A DNA stretch of 64,000 bases, taken from a virus. The stretch is from positions 102,602-166,601 of the IMG/VR virus record IMGVR_UViG_3300022890_000011; one strand, 5' to 3'. Shown piece by piece: positions 23,486 through 31,395 of the stretch (within the stretch, counting starts at the first letter, position 1; the number at the start of each line of letters is the position of its first letter). Below the pieces are notes generated by a model. The model was given only the letters and a program-made list of their open reading frames with translations. It was not told the DNA's origin and did not search any database. Both the position numbers and the translations under genes were made by a program.

Positions 23486-24700
23486 ATGAAAAAATGTTAT
23501 TCTATAAGATTATTTCCTACAAATAAACAGATAAATCAATTAACTGAATTGTCTGTTATAAGAAAAGATATATGGAATAAACTTTTAGAAATTGAACAAA
23601 ACGAATACAAAACCAATAAATTAATTCTAAATAAATTTGACCTAAATAATTTGTTACCTAAATTAAAAGAAAAATACCCAGAATGGAAAAAATTAAACTC
23701 AAAAGCAATACAAACAATTGCAACTGAATTATATGGCTCTTATAGATCATTTTTTAATTTAATAAAAAAAGATAAAAATGCAAGACCACCAAGAGAAATA
23801 TCAATTGAAGATTATCATACAATTGCCTGGAATCAATCTGGTTGGATGATTAAAGAAAATAATAAAATTATAATCAATAAAATACCATTCAATTATAAAT
23901 CAAAAATAGATATAAAAGAATTAAATATAAAAGAAATAAGAGTTAAATATGTTAGAAATAAATGGTTGTGTGATTTAATTGTCGAAGAACCAATAAAATA
24001 TGAAGACAAATTAAATATAAAAACAAGAGTTTTAGCAGTTGATTTAGGTTTAATTAAATTGGGAACAGGTGTTAGTAATGATGGTGAAGTCGTTGTTTTA
24101 AAAAATAAATCAAAGAAAATAAATGATTACTATCAAAAACAAATAGCAAAAATACAAAACAAGAGAAGTAAAACGAAAAAAGAATCAAATAGGAATAAAA
24201 AGTTAAGAAAAGTGTTAAATAAATGTTATCACAAAAAGAATCAACAAATAAAACAAACTCTACATATTCAGAGTAAAAAGTTATCGAATATGAATTACAA
24301 TACAATTGTAATTGGTGATCTGACAGTTAAAAAATTAATGTCTAAAGAAGGCGTAAATAAAAAGAAGAAGGGAATTAGAAAATCATTTCATAAGTCTAAT
24401 ATCACTATGTTTCTTCAATTTCTTGGATATAAATGTCAATCAAAAAATATCAATTTAACAAAAATTGATGAAAAATGGACAACACAATTAAATTGTTTAA
24501 CTGGAAAATTATTCAAGGAAAAAATAAAACTTGGAGACAGAAAAGTTAAACTATCAGACACTATAATAATAGACCGTGATTTAAATTCAGCCATAAATAT
24601 AATGAAAAGATGGTTTGGAAATCATATTGCTTCTATGAACGAGCCACTTGATTTTTCAAGTGTTATTAAAAAGAATAATCTTTTTAATGAAACATATTAG
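23486..24700 (+). CDS. tnpB: TnpB-family RNA-guided nuclease homologue, atypical active site
   Basis: 404 residues from the ATG at 23486 (MKKCYSIRLFPTNKQ); a TTG at 23477 is in frame. RuvC-I is AVDLGL (Asp186) and RuvC-III is IDRDLNSAIN (Asp363/365). RuvC-II reads VIGDLTVKKL, with Gly277 where most TnpB have the catalytic Glu. The usual four-cysteine zinc finger is replaced by NCLTGKLFKEKIKLGDRKV. It may be a nuclease with a rearranged acidic residue, an inactive guided binder (TldR-like) or a decayed copy. Its stop codon lies in the right-end hairpin, as expected where the guide RNA overlaps the gene's 3' end. Confidence 0.85.
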   Translation: MKKCYSIRLFPTNKQINQLTELSVIRKDIWNKLLEIEQNEYKTNKLILNKFDLNNLLPKLKEKYPEWKKLNSKAIQTIATELYGSYRSFFNLIKKDKNARPPREISIEDYHTIAWNQSGWMIKENNKIIINKIPFNYKSKIDIKELNIKEIRVKYVRNKWLCDLIVEEPIKYEDKLNIKTRVLAVDLGLIKLGTGVSNDGEVVVLKNKSKKINDYYQKQIAKIQNKRSKTKKESNRNKKLRKVLNKCYHKKNQQIKQTLHIQSKKLSNMNYNTIVIGDLTVKKLMSKEGVNKKKKGIRKSFHKSNITMFLQFLGYKCQSKNINLTKIDEKWTTQLNCLTGKLFKEKIKLGDRKVKLSDTIIIDRDLNSAINIMKRWFGNHIASMNEPLDFSSVIKKNNLFNETY

Positions 24701-24716
24701 TCTTTAGCTAATGTGT
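24692..24716 (+). ncRNA. Right-end hairpin, probable part of the TnpB guide (omega) RNA
   Basis: ACATATTAG pairs with CTAATGTGT (one G-U) around TCTTTAG. The same loop and stem layout occurs at 8157-8181 and 63968-63992. In IS605-type elements the guide RNA ends at the right end and carries flanking sequence as guide; that role is inferred. Confidence 0.6.
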
Positions 24717-24750
24717 AGTTCATCACAATTTAATAGTATAAGATTGATTA

Positions 24751-24936
24751 ATGTACACAGAATTAGTATTAAAAATAGAACTCATAAAATATATAGTGAA
24801 TAGAGAATATGATATTGAGAATGAATATCATAGGAGTTCACTTATATTAACATTAATAGATGATGTGTTACGGGGATTTATAAAAAATGTAGAAGATATA
24901 GAAGTTTCAATTGATGAATGTAAAGATGGATATTAA
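24751..24936 (+). CDS. Small protein of unknown function
   Basis: 61 residues (MYTELVLKIELIKYIVNREY at the start), helical and acidic, no known domain. It begins about 25 bases after the insertion element, so its promoter could have been altered by it. The end overlaps the next gene by 11 bases. Confidence 0.5.
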   Translation: MYTELVLKIELIKYIVNREYDIENEYHRSSLILTLIDDVLRGFIKNVEDIEVSIDECKDGY

Positions 24937-25273
24937 AGAATTAGAAAAATTAATTAGACATGAAATAAGTTGGCTACGGTATTATGCTCTTCGTGAAACT
25001 AGATATGCTTTAACAGAAGATTCTAATATTTATGAAGATTTGATTTCTATTGGATATACAAAAAGAGTGATTCCACTTGATAAAAGATGTTCAGCAGCTA
25101 CATTAACATCAGATAATAAAATTGAACATGGTATTGATTTAAGTGAATTAAGATATGATTATTCTTTGCGTGATGTAGAGAATAATAAATATACTCCTTT
25201 GGAAGTGTATTTAATTTTATTTCCAGAAAAGAAAAATTCTATAATAGAAGAAATTAAAAAGAGTAATAAATAG
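24926..25273 (+). CDS. Conserved phage-type hypothetical protein
   Basis: Start taken at the ATG at 24926 (MDIKELEKLIRHEISWLRYY), 115 residues; upstream ATG and TTG codons are in frame. The C-terminal part, DLSELRYDYSLRDVE followed by YTPLEVYLILFPEK, reads like a protein-interaction segment seen in phage hypotheticals. No enzyme motif. It starts inside the previous gene. Confidence 0.6.
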   Translation: MDIKELEKLIRHEISWLRYYALRETRYALTEDSNIYEDLISIGYTKRVIPLDKRCSAATLTSDNKIEHGIDLSELRYDYSLRDVENNKYTPLEVYLILFPEKKNSIIEEIKKSNK

Positions 25274-25297
25274 TATAAACAATTAAAATTAGTAAAT

Positions 25298-25474
25298 ATG
25301 TCAAATGAAAGCAAAAATTTAAACAAAAAAAGAAGAATTAATAAAAAAATGGTTAAAAATATGGAAAAAGCTTTAACCAATTTTGGAATTAAAAAAGATG
25401 AAACTGAAGATGAATCAAGAATAAGAAAAGCAAAAATTTCAAAACAATTAAAAGATACTAAAAGAAGGATTTAA
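25298..25474 (+). CDS. Small basic protein, 58 residues
   Basis: ATG at 25298, TAA at 25472-25474. Very Lys/Arg-rich (KNLNKKRRINKKMVKNMEKA, ending KQLKDTKRRI), helical, without a domain. It could bind nucleic acid. It lies 31 bases before clpP and might be co-transcribed with it. Confidence 0.5.
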   Translation: MSNESKNLNKKRRINKKMVKNMEKALTNFGIKKDETEDESRIRKAKISKQLKDTKRRI

Positions 25475-25505
25475 AAATATGAAATTAACTTAAAAATAAA
25501 AAATT

Positions 25506-26165
25506 ATGAATAGAGATTTTAAAAAATTTGCAAATAGTAAAGGTATTAATAGTATGGTTTTACATGATTTTCAAAGCACATATAATGGATATATTAATCC
25601 AACTATTATGGAAGAAAGACAATTAAATATTACTCAAATGGATGTATTTTCCAGATTGATGATGGATCGGATCATTTTTCTTGGAACTGCAATTGACGAC
25701 ACCGTTTCTAATATTATAGTTGCTCAGATGTTATATTTAAGTAGTGGTGAAGATGGTGATATTAAATTGTATTTAAATACACCAGGTGGTGGAGTTTACT
25801 CTGGATTAGCAATTAAAGATACTATGGATATTATTGGTTGTGATGTAGAAACTGTTGTTTCTGGTATGGCTGCATCTATGGGATTTATTTTAGCTGTTAG
25901 TGGTGCAGAAGGTAAAAGAAGTGCTTTAAAACATTCAAGATTGATGCAACATCAACCATTGGGTGGTGCTCAAGGTCAAGCATCTGATATTGCTATTGTT
26001 GCTAAACAGATTGATTTGTTAAAAAATGAATTGTATCAAATTATTTCAGAAAGAACTGGACAATCAATGGAAAAAATTATAAAAGATGCTGATAGAGATC
26101 ATTGGATGACTTCAATAGAGGCTAAAGAATATGGTGCAATTGATAATGTAATTGGAATGAAATAA
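25506..26165 (+). CDS. clpP: ClpP serine protease
   Basis: 219 residues. The catalytic Ser124 lies in SGMAASMGF, His149 in LMQHQPLGG and Asp198 in ADRDHWM, with the oxyanion strand NTPGGGVYSG (91-100). ClpP forms a tetradecameric chamber that degrades proteins fed by a Clp ATPase. The ClpC at 10598 has a matching IGF docking loop. The N-terminus is longer than that of mature bacterial ClpP and may be processed. The stop overlaps the ATG of the next gene by one base. Confidence 0.95.
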   Translation: MNRDFKKFANSKGINSMVLHDFQSTYNGYINPTIMEERQLNITQMDVFSRLMMDRIIFLGTAIDDTVSNIIVAQMLYLSSGEDGDIKLYLNTPGGGVYSGLAIKDTMDIIGCDVETVVSGMAASMGFILAVSGAEGKRSALKHSRLMQHQPLGGAQGQASDIAIVAKQIDLLKNELYQIISERTGQSMEKIIKDADRDHWMTSIEAKEYGAIDNVIGMK

Positions 26166-26467
26166 TGAATACTAAAGAATTTGTAGAGGATAGTTTGATT
26201 GGTAGAGAATTTTTCTACAGAACAAAATATGGTGGTATAGTAATTGGTGAAGTTGGTGAAGTTAAAACATCATTAATTAATACTTCAGAAGAATTTGAAG
26301 TTAGGGTTTTGGGACCTGAGAATAGACCAGATATTCAAAAAGAATTTAAAGTACCTATTGGTCGAATATATTCAAAATTTGTTATTAAGATTGTTAGTAC
26401 AAATGGCGTAGAATATAATTATGAAGATTTATACTTTTACAATAGTAAAGGTGATAATTTTTTATAA
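26165..26467 (+). CDS. Unknown protein coupled to clpP
   Basis: 100 residues, predicted mostly beta strand (FFYRTKYGGIVIGEVGEVK, EEFEVRVLGPENRPD). It starts at the TAATG overlap with clpP. A small beta-barrel-like protein; an adaptor for the protease is possible from position only. Confidence 0.6.
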   Translation: MNTKEFVEDSLIGREFFYRTKYGGIVIGEVGEVKTSLINTSEEFEVRVLGPENRPDIQKEFKVPIGRIYSKFVIKIVSTNGVEYNYEDLYFYNSKGDNFL

Positions 26468-26484
26468 AAAATGGGAAGAAAAAA

Positions 26485-26829
26485 ATGAGTGAAATTATAA
26501 CAATACCAATACTTTATGATCCGGTTTTACAAAATCTTTCCAGATTTTCTGTTGAATTAGATTTAGATTATTTATATTTATTTACAGATAATTTAAATAG
26601 ATCTAGTGGACATAATTATATTGATGAATATAATGAATATTGTATAATATGGGCAAAAGGTCGACAAATATATTATCCTAATTCATCACAAGCAGTTATT
26701 GAAGGAATAAAATATGTTGATAATGTATTTGGTATTGGTACATATTCTAAAATGAATGTATCTGCTCCAAAATGCTTTGAGTATTTACATTTAAAATTAA
26801 AAGAAATCAATATTGAACAATTAAGATAA
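26485..26829 (+). CDS. Protein of unknown function
   Basis: 114 residues with no domain I recognise. It contains LDYLYLFTDNLNRSSGHNY and ends helical (YLHLKLKEINIEQLR). Last gene of the clpP group; a terminator follows 25 bases later. Confidence 0.58.
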   Translation: MSEIITIPILYDPVLQNLSRFSVELDLDYLYLFTDNLNRSSGHNYIDEYNEYCIIWAKGRQIYYPNSSQAVIEGIKYVDNVFGIGTYSKMNVSAPKCFEYLHLKLKEINIEQLR

Positions 26830-26852
26830 AATGATGTATTAATAGATATAAG

Positions 26853-26888
26853 AAATCCTTCAATATTTTTTTATTGTTGGATTTTTTG
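26853..26888 (+). terminator. Intrinsic terminator after the clpP group
   Basis: AAATCC...CAATA pairs with TATTG...GGATTT (6 bp, 2x2 internal loop, 5 bp) around a T6 loop, and the 3' arm runs into TTTTTT. It separates the clpP group from the next gene. Confidence 0.72.
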
Positions 26889-26940
26889 TATATTGTAAAA
26901 ATAAAAAATTGAAAAGAAAGAAAGCCCTAACTTACAAATT
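26889..26940 (+). promoter_or_regulatory. Candidate promoter for the 774-residue protein gene
   Basis: tttttgtatattgtaaaaat directly follows the terminator hairpin, about 45 bases before the ATG, giving a TATATTG element like the Bacteroidota -7 box. Confidence 0.45.
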
Positions 26941-29265
26941 ATGATTAGAACAATTCCACACACAAAAAATCCAAAGGTTAAGAATATAAAGGATTTAATA
27001 TATTCTAGAAATAATTTTAATGAATTTAGATTAGATTTAGAGGGTAGAACTTATGACCTTATTGATACAGTTAATGGTAAATCAGGAACACCAAAAAAAT
27101 TGATAGTAGATATTATTCATGTTGAAGTTGTTACTAAAACTGTTGGTGAAGATGAATATTGTGCAAATTCTATAAAAAATAAAACTGTTATAGTTGATAA
27201 TCTTTTATCTCTTTATCAAGATGGTTATGGTGATATTTCATTATCAAGAAAAAATCTTATTAGACTTGAAAATAATATTGAACAAGAAACTGGTTTAAAG
27301 AAAGTTTTAGTTCAATCATGTAAAGGTGCATTTTATTTAACTGATAAAGAAGAATTAAGTTATATAGATGCTAAAAAACAAGACATTCAAAGAGAACTTT
27401 ATACACAAGAAAAACAAAAGAAACTTGACAAATTAATTATAAGTTTGGAAGAGAATGAAGTTACATATAATGTTGAAGATTGGTATATAGGTGATAGTGT
27501 ACAAGTTCAAAATGAATTTTCTGTGGATGAATCAATTTTCAAAGAAGGTTTGATTGGTAAAATTGTACATAAAAAAACTGGTGAAATTGGTATAGAATGG
27601 AATTATAGTAGATATTCATTTAATGGTAGTACTAGTCATGATTGTAATGGTAATGGTAATAGTGGTTATTGTTGGTATATTCCAATTGATGAGATTAAAA
27701 ATCTTATTATAGAACATGATTATGATTATATTATTAGTGTAGTTGAAGAAAAAGTTAACTCATTAGAATTGAGGAAACAGATGTTACTTTCAATTGATAA
27801 TAATATTGAATCAATTAAAATATTCAATAATTATTCTTATCTTAATAATACTAATGAATATAAATTAATGTCTTTGGTTGAATTAGAAGATGAAAATGTA
27901 AGATTAAGTGATATATTAAAGACTTGTGAATATAAAAATGGAGATAGTGGAAGATTTGATAGATTGAAATCAACCCTTTCTAATATCAGTAAGAAATATA
28001 AATTAAATGTGTCTTTTAAAAACTTCAAAATATTAGATTATTCTGAGCTTTCTGAATATATGTTGAAATTAAGTTCTCAAGTAAGTGATTATGAATCTTC
28101 TATTAGAATTGAAAGTGATTTAGATGAATTAGAAGCAGAATTAACCAAATTAGACAAGAATTTTAATAAAAGAATGTATACTCATCTATTCTTTTCATTT
28201 AATGATAATCTTAGTTATAAGGAAACAGTTAAAACCAGAATTACCGAAATTAAAGATAATATTGAATTAGTTGGTAATATTAAGAAATTAGAAGAATATT
28301 TGGGTGATTATGTTGATTATAATAACTATGATCCTAAGATTGGCGATAGAGCTGAGATTAAAAAAGATTTAATTGTTGATAGAATATCATTCAAAAAATC
28401 ACAAGGTGGTAAAATAGTTACATCAAAAGATGATAATTTAGGTATTGAATTTGATGAAAGAATAAATTATAAAGGTAAAAAAGGACACAATTGCCAACAC
28501 AACTGCAAAGATGGCTACGGTTGGTTTATTTACAAAAACCTAGTAGATGTGTTTCCTACATTAAAATCCAAATATTCATACTTAGGAAAACTCAAGGTAT
28601 CTTTTGATGTAGAGCAAAAAATGAATAAAAAGATTGAAAAGATTAAAAATCTTTTAGGTCAAAGAGAATACGATTCCGCTATGTTAGTTATAGACAGACA
28701 TTTTAATTCAATTAACGTTGGTGATAGAGTAATTACTACTTTATCTGATAATGTAGATAATGCCTTATTTGAAATTGGAATGGAAGGAAAAGCTGTTTCT
28801 ATTATTAATAGTGATATTGGTGTAGAATGGGATCAACCTATGATTAATATTGGTGTTGAAGGTAATTCTTGTAGAAATAAATGTAAGCAAGGACATGGTT
28901 GGTTTATACCTGTAAGAATGTTAAAAAGAAAGATATCAATAGATGATAAGATTGAGTATTTAAAAACTAGATTAGATTCTGTTGGGTCTGCGAATCAAGA
29001 GATTGAAGAAATAAATCAGACTATTGACTATGATTTCAATGAAATAAAAGAACAATCGGATATGTTAGAACTTGGTATAAAGGTTAAAATCAAGAACTTA
29101 CCTCCATCATTACCAGATTCAGGTATTATTACTAGATGTAATATAGATAAGAGAACTTATGATATTCATTGTGATAAGATAAATTATAAAGATGTTCCAG
29201 AAAGGAATGTTGAAGAATATAATGGGTTTGATGCACATCGTGACACTACTTCCTATTTCAGGTAG
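26941..29265 (+). CDS. Large protein with three Cys/His-containing beta-rich repeats
   Basis: 774 residues. Three copies of a ~60-residue module begin IGDxV/A and end in a C-x-x-x-C-x-x-G-x-G/C-W-[FY]-I pattern. They lie at about 183-250 (HDCNG...GYCWYIP), 467-530 (HNCQHNCKDGYGWFI) and 593-655 (NSCRNKCKQGHGWFIP). Each carries GIEW/GIEF/GVEW in the middle. The modules resemble small SH3-like folds possibly stabilised by a metal; helical linkers separate them. A similar G-x-E-[FW]-x...GHxC...GH-W-V/I-P motif occurs in other large-phage proteins to my knowledge. A transcription- or chromatin-like adaptor role cannot be judged. Confidence 0.7.
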   Translation: MIRTIPHTKNPKVKNIKDLIYSRNNFNEFRLDLEGRTYDLIDTVNGKSGTPKKLIVDIIHVEVVTKTVGEDEYCANSIKNKTVIVDNLLSLYQDGYGDISLSRKNLIRLENNIEQETGLKKVLVQSCKGAFYLTDKEELSYIDAKKQDIQRELYTQEKQKKLDKLIISLEENEVTYNVEDWYIGDSVQVQNEFSVDESIFKEGLIGKIVHKKTGEIGIEWNYSRYSFNGSTSHDCNGNGNSGYCWYIPIDEIKNLIIEHDYDYIISVVEEKVNSLELRKQMLLSIDNNIESIKIFNNYSYLNNTNEYKLMSLVELEDENVRLSDILKTCEYKNGDSGRFDRLKSTLSNISKKYKLNVSFKNFKILDYSELSEYMLKLSSQVSDYESSIRIESDLDELEAELTKLDKNFNKRMYTHLFFSFNDNLSYKETVKTRITEIKDNIELVGNIKKLEEYLGDYVDYNNYDPKIGDRAEIKKDLIVDRISFKKSQGGKIVTSKDDNLGIEFDERINYKGKKGHNCQHNCKDGYGWFIYKNLVDVFPTLKSKYSYLGKLKVSFDVEQKMNKKIEKIKNLLGQREYDSAMLVIDRHFNSINVGDRVITTLSDNVDNALFEIGMEGKAVSIINSDIGVEWDQPMINIGVEGNSCRNKCKQGHGWFIPVRMLKRKISIDDKIEYLKTRLDSVGSANQEIEEINQTIDYDFNEIKEQSDMLELGIKVKIKNLPPSLPDSGIITRCNIDKRTYDIHCDKINYKDVPERNVEEYNGFDAHRDTTSYFR

Positions 29266-29290
29266 ACTAAGTAAACTAAAACTAAATAAT

Positions 29291-29836
29291 ATGTTTAAGA
29301 AAATTAATTTTAATGCACCAGTAACGCTGAGTTTCTCGGCACTTGCAGCCATAATACTCATGGCTAGTAAGTTTTTGGTTCCCCTATTGATGGGTATACC
29401 AGGTTTTGAGTATATATTGTACCCTTTGGTACATGCAGATTTTGGACACCTATTTGGCAACCTAACATTTTTATTGTTATTGGGGCCTATGATTGAAGAA
29501 AAATATAGTAGTAGAATGACATTATTGATGATAGCCGTCACAACGTTAATAACAGGTGGTATAAATATGTTATTTTTAGGAGATATGATAATTGGTGCGA
29601 GTGGAATTGTGTTTATGATGATAATGTTAGCATCACTGGGAGGTGGCCGAGAAGGAACCATACCTGTAACTTTTTTATTAATCTTCGGATTATATATTGG
29701 TCAAGAAGTTTGGTCAGGTTTTCAAGCCGATAATATTTCACAATTTGGTCATATTGTAGGAGGAATATGTGGTAGTATATTTGGATTGGTTTTAAATAAA
29801 GTTTGGAAAAAGAAAACAACAATAAGTAATAAATAA
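29291..29836 (+). CDS. Rhomboid intramembrane serine protease
   Basis: 181 residues from the ATG at 29291 (MFKKINFNAPVTLSFSALAA). An open frame extends upstream to 29192 but overlaps the previous gene. Six likely transmembrane segments. Catalytic Ser104 sits in IGASGIVF and His154 in QFGHIVGG; the H-x3-N pair HLFGN (53-57) is in the second segment. Rhomboids cut transmembrane substrates in the inner membrane. A phage rhomboid could process a host or phage membrane protein. It lies ~25 bases after the 774-residue gene. Confidence 0.88.
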   Translation: MFKKINFNAPVTLSFSALAAIILMASKFLVPLLMGIPGFEYILYPLVHADFGHLFGNLTFLLLLGPMIEEKYSSRMTLLMIAVTTLITGGINMLFLGDMIIGASGIVFMMIMLASLGGGREGTIPVTFLLIFGLYIGQEVWSGFQADNISQFGHIVGGICGSIFGLVLNKVWKKKTTISNK

Positions 29837-29849
29837 AATATAAAAGATT

Positions 29850-30035
29850 ATGAAATGTAAAATTTTTAAAAATAGTGATATTATGAAATTAGAGCAAGCT
29901 ATTACAACTTTCTTATCAAAAGATGAAGTTAAGTTTGTTAAAATTAAATATTCTTCTCATGCAATAACTAATGATTCAGGTACTAGTAAATCAGAAAAGG
30001 ATATTTTCACGGCTCTGATTTTGTATAACGAATAA
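29850..30035 (+). CDS. Small protein, Cse60-like
   Basis: 61 residues (MKCKIFKNSDIMKLEQAITT at the start, ending FTALILYNE). The beta-alpha-beta layout and ending ALI-x-Y resemble the small Cse60/DUF2758 family, which has no clear function. Located between the rhomboid and MORN-like genes with almost no gap. Confidence 0.5.
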   Translation: MKCKIFKNSDIMKLEQAITTFLSKDEVKFVKIKYSSHAITNDSGTSKSEKDIFTALILYNE

Positions 30036-30539
30036 ATGAAAGAATATTCAGAACATAGGAACCATAAAGGTGATTTACATCGTGTAGTTTTGCCTGCTAT
30101 AGATTTTCCTCATTGTCAAGAATGGTGGATAAATGGAAAGAGACACCGTGATTGTAAACCTGCTGTAATTGAAATATATCCTGATGGAAGTATTAAGAAA
30201 GAAGAATGGTGGTTTAGTGGAAAATTGCATAGAATAGATGGACCTGCGATCATTGAATATGGTCGCGATGGCGAACATTATGTAAGAATGTGGTTAGTTG
30301 AAGGTAGATTACACAATGATTGTAATCCTGCCGTATTATATGGTGATGGAAAACAAATGTGGTATTGGGAAGGAAAGAGACACCGTGATGATGGAAACCC
30401 TGCTATTATAAATGGGCCTAACGATTATGAGTATTGGTTTTATGGTAAAAAGGTTGAAAAAGATAGTTATGAATTTAAACAGGGAATGAGAAAATCACGA
30501 AAGCGTAAATTAGAGAGAGTAAAAGGGAATGGACAATAA
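30036..30539 (+). CDS. MORN-like repeat protein
   Basis: 167 residues with four or five ~22-25 residue repeats of the form W-x-x-G-K/R-x-H-R/N-x-D-G/C-x-P-A (WWINGKRHRDCKPAV, WWFSGKLHRIDGPAI, WLVEGRLHNDCNPAV, WYWEGKRHRDDGNPAI). These match the MORN-variant repeat of bacteria, phages and large DNA viruses. The repeats probably form a flat beta sheet for binding. Target unknown. The Lys/Arg-rich tail (KSRKRKLERVKGN) resembles the tail of 2156-2641. Confidence 0.72.
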   Translation: MKEYSEHRNHKGDLHRVVLPAIDFPHCQEWWINGKRHRDCKPAVIEIYPDGSIKKEEWWFSGKLHRIDGPAIIEYGRDGEHYVRMWLVEGRLHNDCNPAVLYGDGKQMWYWEGKRHRDDGNPAIINGPNDYEYWFYGKKVEKDSYEFKQGMRKSRKRKLERVKGNGQ

Positions 30540-30819
30540 TATTTATATAGATGTGGATGAAATAATGAAATTACCTGATAGTAGCATTAAAGATCCGGAA
30601 ACCATTCGTCAAATATCAATGTATTCGATTGAGAATAATGACAAAGAAATTATTAAAAAGATTGATAAAAGGTTTGAGGTTTGTGGTTTATATCCATATA
30701 TTATGCAAAAACTTGATATATTGCCTGAGGATATGTCTGATGAACAAATAAGTTATATGCAAAAAATATCAGAACAATTAAGAAAAAATTTTAAAGAACC
30801 TAAAAATAAACAGAAATGA
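30529..30819 (+). CDS. Small protein of unknown function
   Basis: 96 residues, helical and acidic (ISMYSIENNDKEIIKKIDKRF), no domain recognised. Overlaps both neighbours by a few bases, so expressed with them. Confidence 0.6.
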   Translation: MDNNIYIDVDEIMKLPDSSIKDPETIRQISMYSIENNDKEIIKKIDKRFEVCGLYPYIMQKLDILPEDMSDEQISYMQKISEQLRKNFKEPKNKQK

Positions 30820-31172
30820 TAACATTATTAATAATACATTTTTTGATTGGATATTTCGTTAACCGACCATTTTATAAATGGCAGAATTGCAATAGGCATT
30901 TTAAAGATGAACAAAGAAGAAACATCGTTATACTAGTACTTGGTGGCATATTTTTAACTGCTATTATTTTAGCCGTTGTCGGATTTGATTTAATATCTGA
31001 TTTTAAGACTTTTAAAGAGGATTTTAAAAAAATCAAAGAATATCACAAACAAAGAAAAGAAGATAGTAAAAACTCATATTATAATGATTGGAGAGAAAAT
31101 CTTAAAGGTCATAAGAAATATGTAGAAGAAAACGATTATATAACAAATAATTATAGAGATGAGTTTAAATAA
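30816..31172 (+). CDS. Two-pass membrane protein
   Basis: 118 residues. Hydrophobic segments at about 2-14 and 37-57 (NIVILVLGGIFLTAIILAVV) are followed by a charged coiled-coil-like cytoplasmic or periplasmic tail. The tail (KEDFKKIKEYHKQRKEDSK) is basic. ATGA overlap with the upstream gene. A holin is possible but the long tail argues against it. Confidence 0.62.
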   Translation: MITLLIIHFLIGYFVNRPFYKWQNCNRHFKDEQRRNIVILVLGGIFLTAIILAVVGFDLISDFKTFKEDFKKIKEYHKQRKEDSKNSYYNDWRENLKGHKKYVEENDYITNNYRDEFK

Positions 31173-31395
31173 ACAAGAAACAGAATTTATAATGTTAGAT
31201 AATGACAATCATCATAGATATATTAAAATTGATGATATAAGTTATTTTAGAATTAGTAAAACTGGAAGAGAAGAAACTGAAATATTTATTATCTTAAAAG
31301 GTCGAACTAATGCGTTAAATTTCCATATTGAATCCAGTAAAGCAATATCATTAGAAGAGTATTTAAAAGATAGATTAGAAATTAAACAATTTTAA
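31159..31395 (+). CDS. Small protein of unknown function
   Basis: 78 residues (MSLNKQETEFIMLDNDNHHR at the start). The segment YIKIDDISYFRISKTGREET resembles a small beta-rich domain similar to LytTR-type or other strand-rich regulators, but this is weak. It overlaps the membrane-protein gene and abuts the methyltransferase gene. Confidence 0.52.
   Translation: MSLNKQETEFIMLDNDNHHRYIKIDDISYFRISKTGREETEIFIILKGRTNALNFHIESSKAISLEEYLKDRLEIKQF

Larger units (their letters stand above)
23385..24725 (+). mobile_element. IS200/IS605-type element, TnpB only
   Basis: The left end has TAAAACACACAAGTCTTTA (from about 23383), near-identical to the left end of the element at 62718. An inner hairpin AATGGC/GCCATT (about 23428-23444) covaries with AATGGT/ACCATT in the other copy. 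The right end has a 9-bp hairpin (24692-24716) with the same TCTTTAG loop and GTTCATCA. No TnpA transposase is present, so movement would need one in trans. The left end is preceded by TTTTTAG, similar to GTTAG at the other copy. Confidence 0.82.

Noticed and set aside
24072-24305. Minus-strand frame inside tnpB
   Set aside because: Antisense to the RuvC region of TnpB; product is Phe/Ser/Tyr-rich, typical of an AT-rich shadow.
29119-29661. 180-codon minus-strand frame
   Set aside because: Antisense to the rhomboid gene, whose catalytic residues and membrane segments are clear; the minus product is low complexity.
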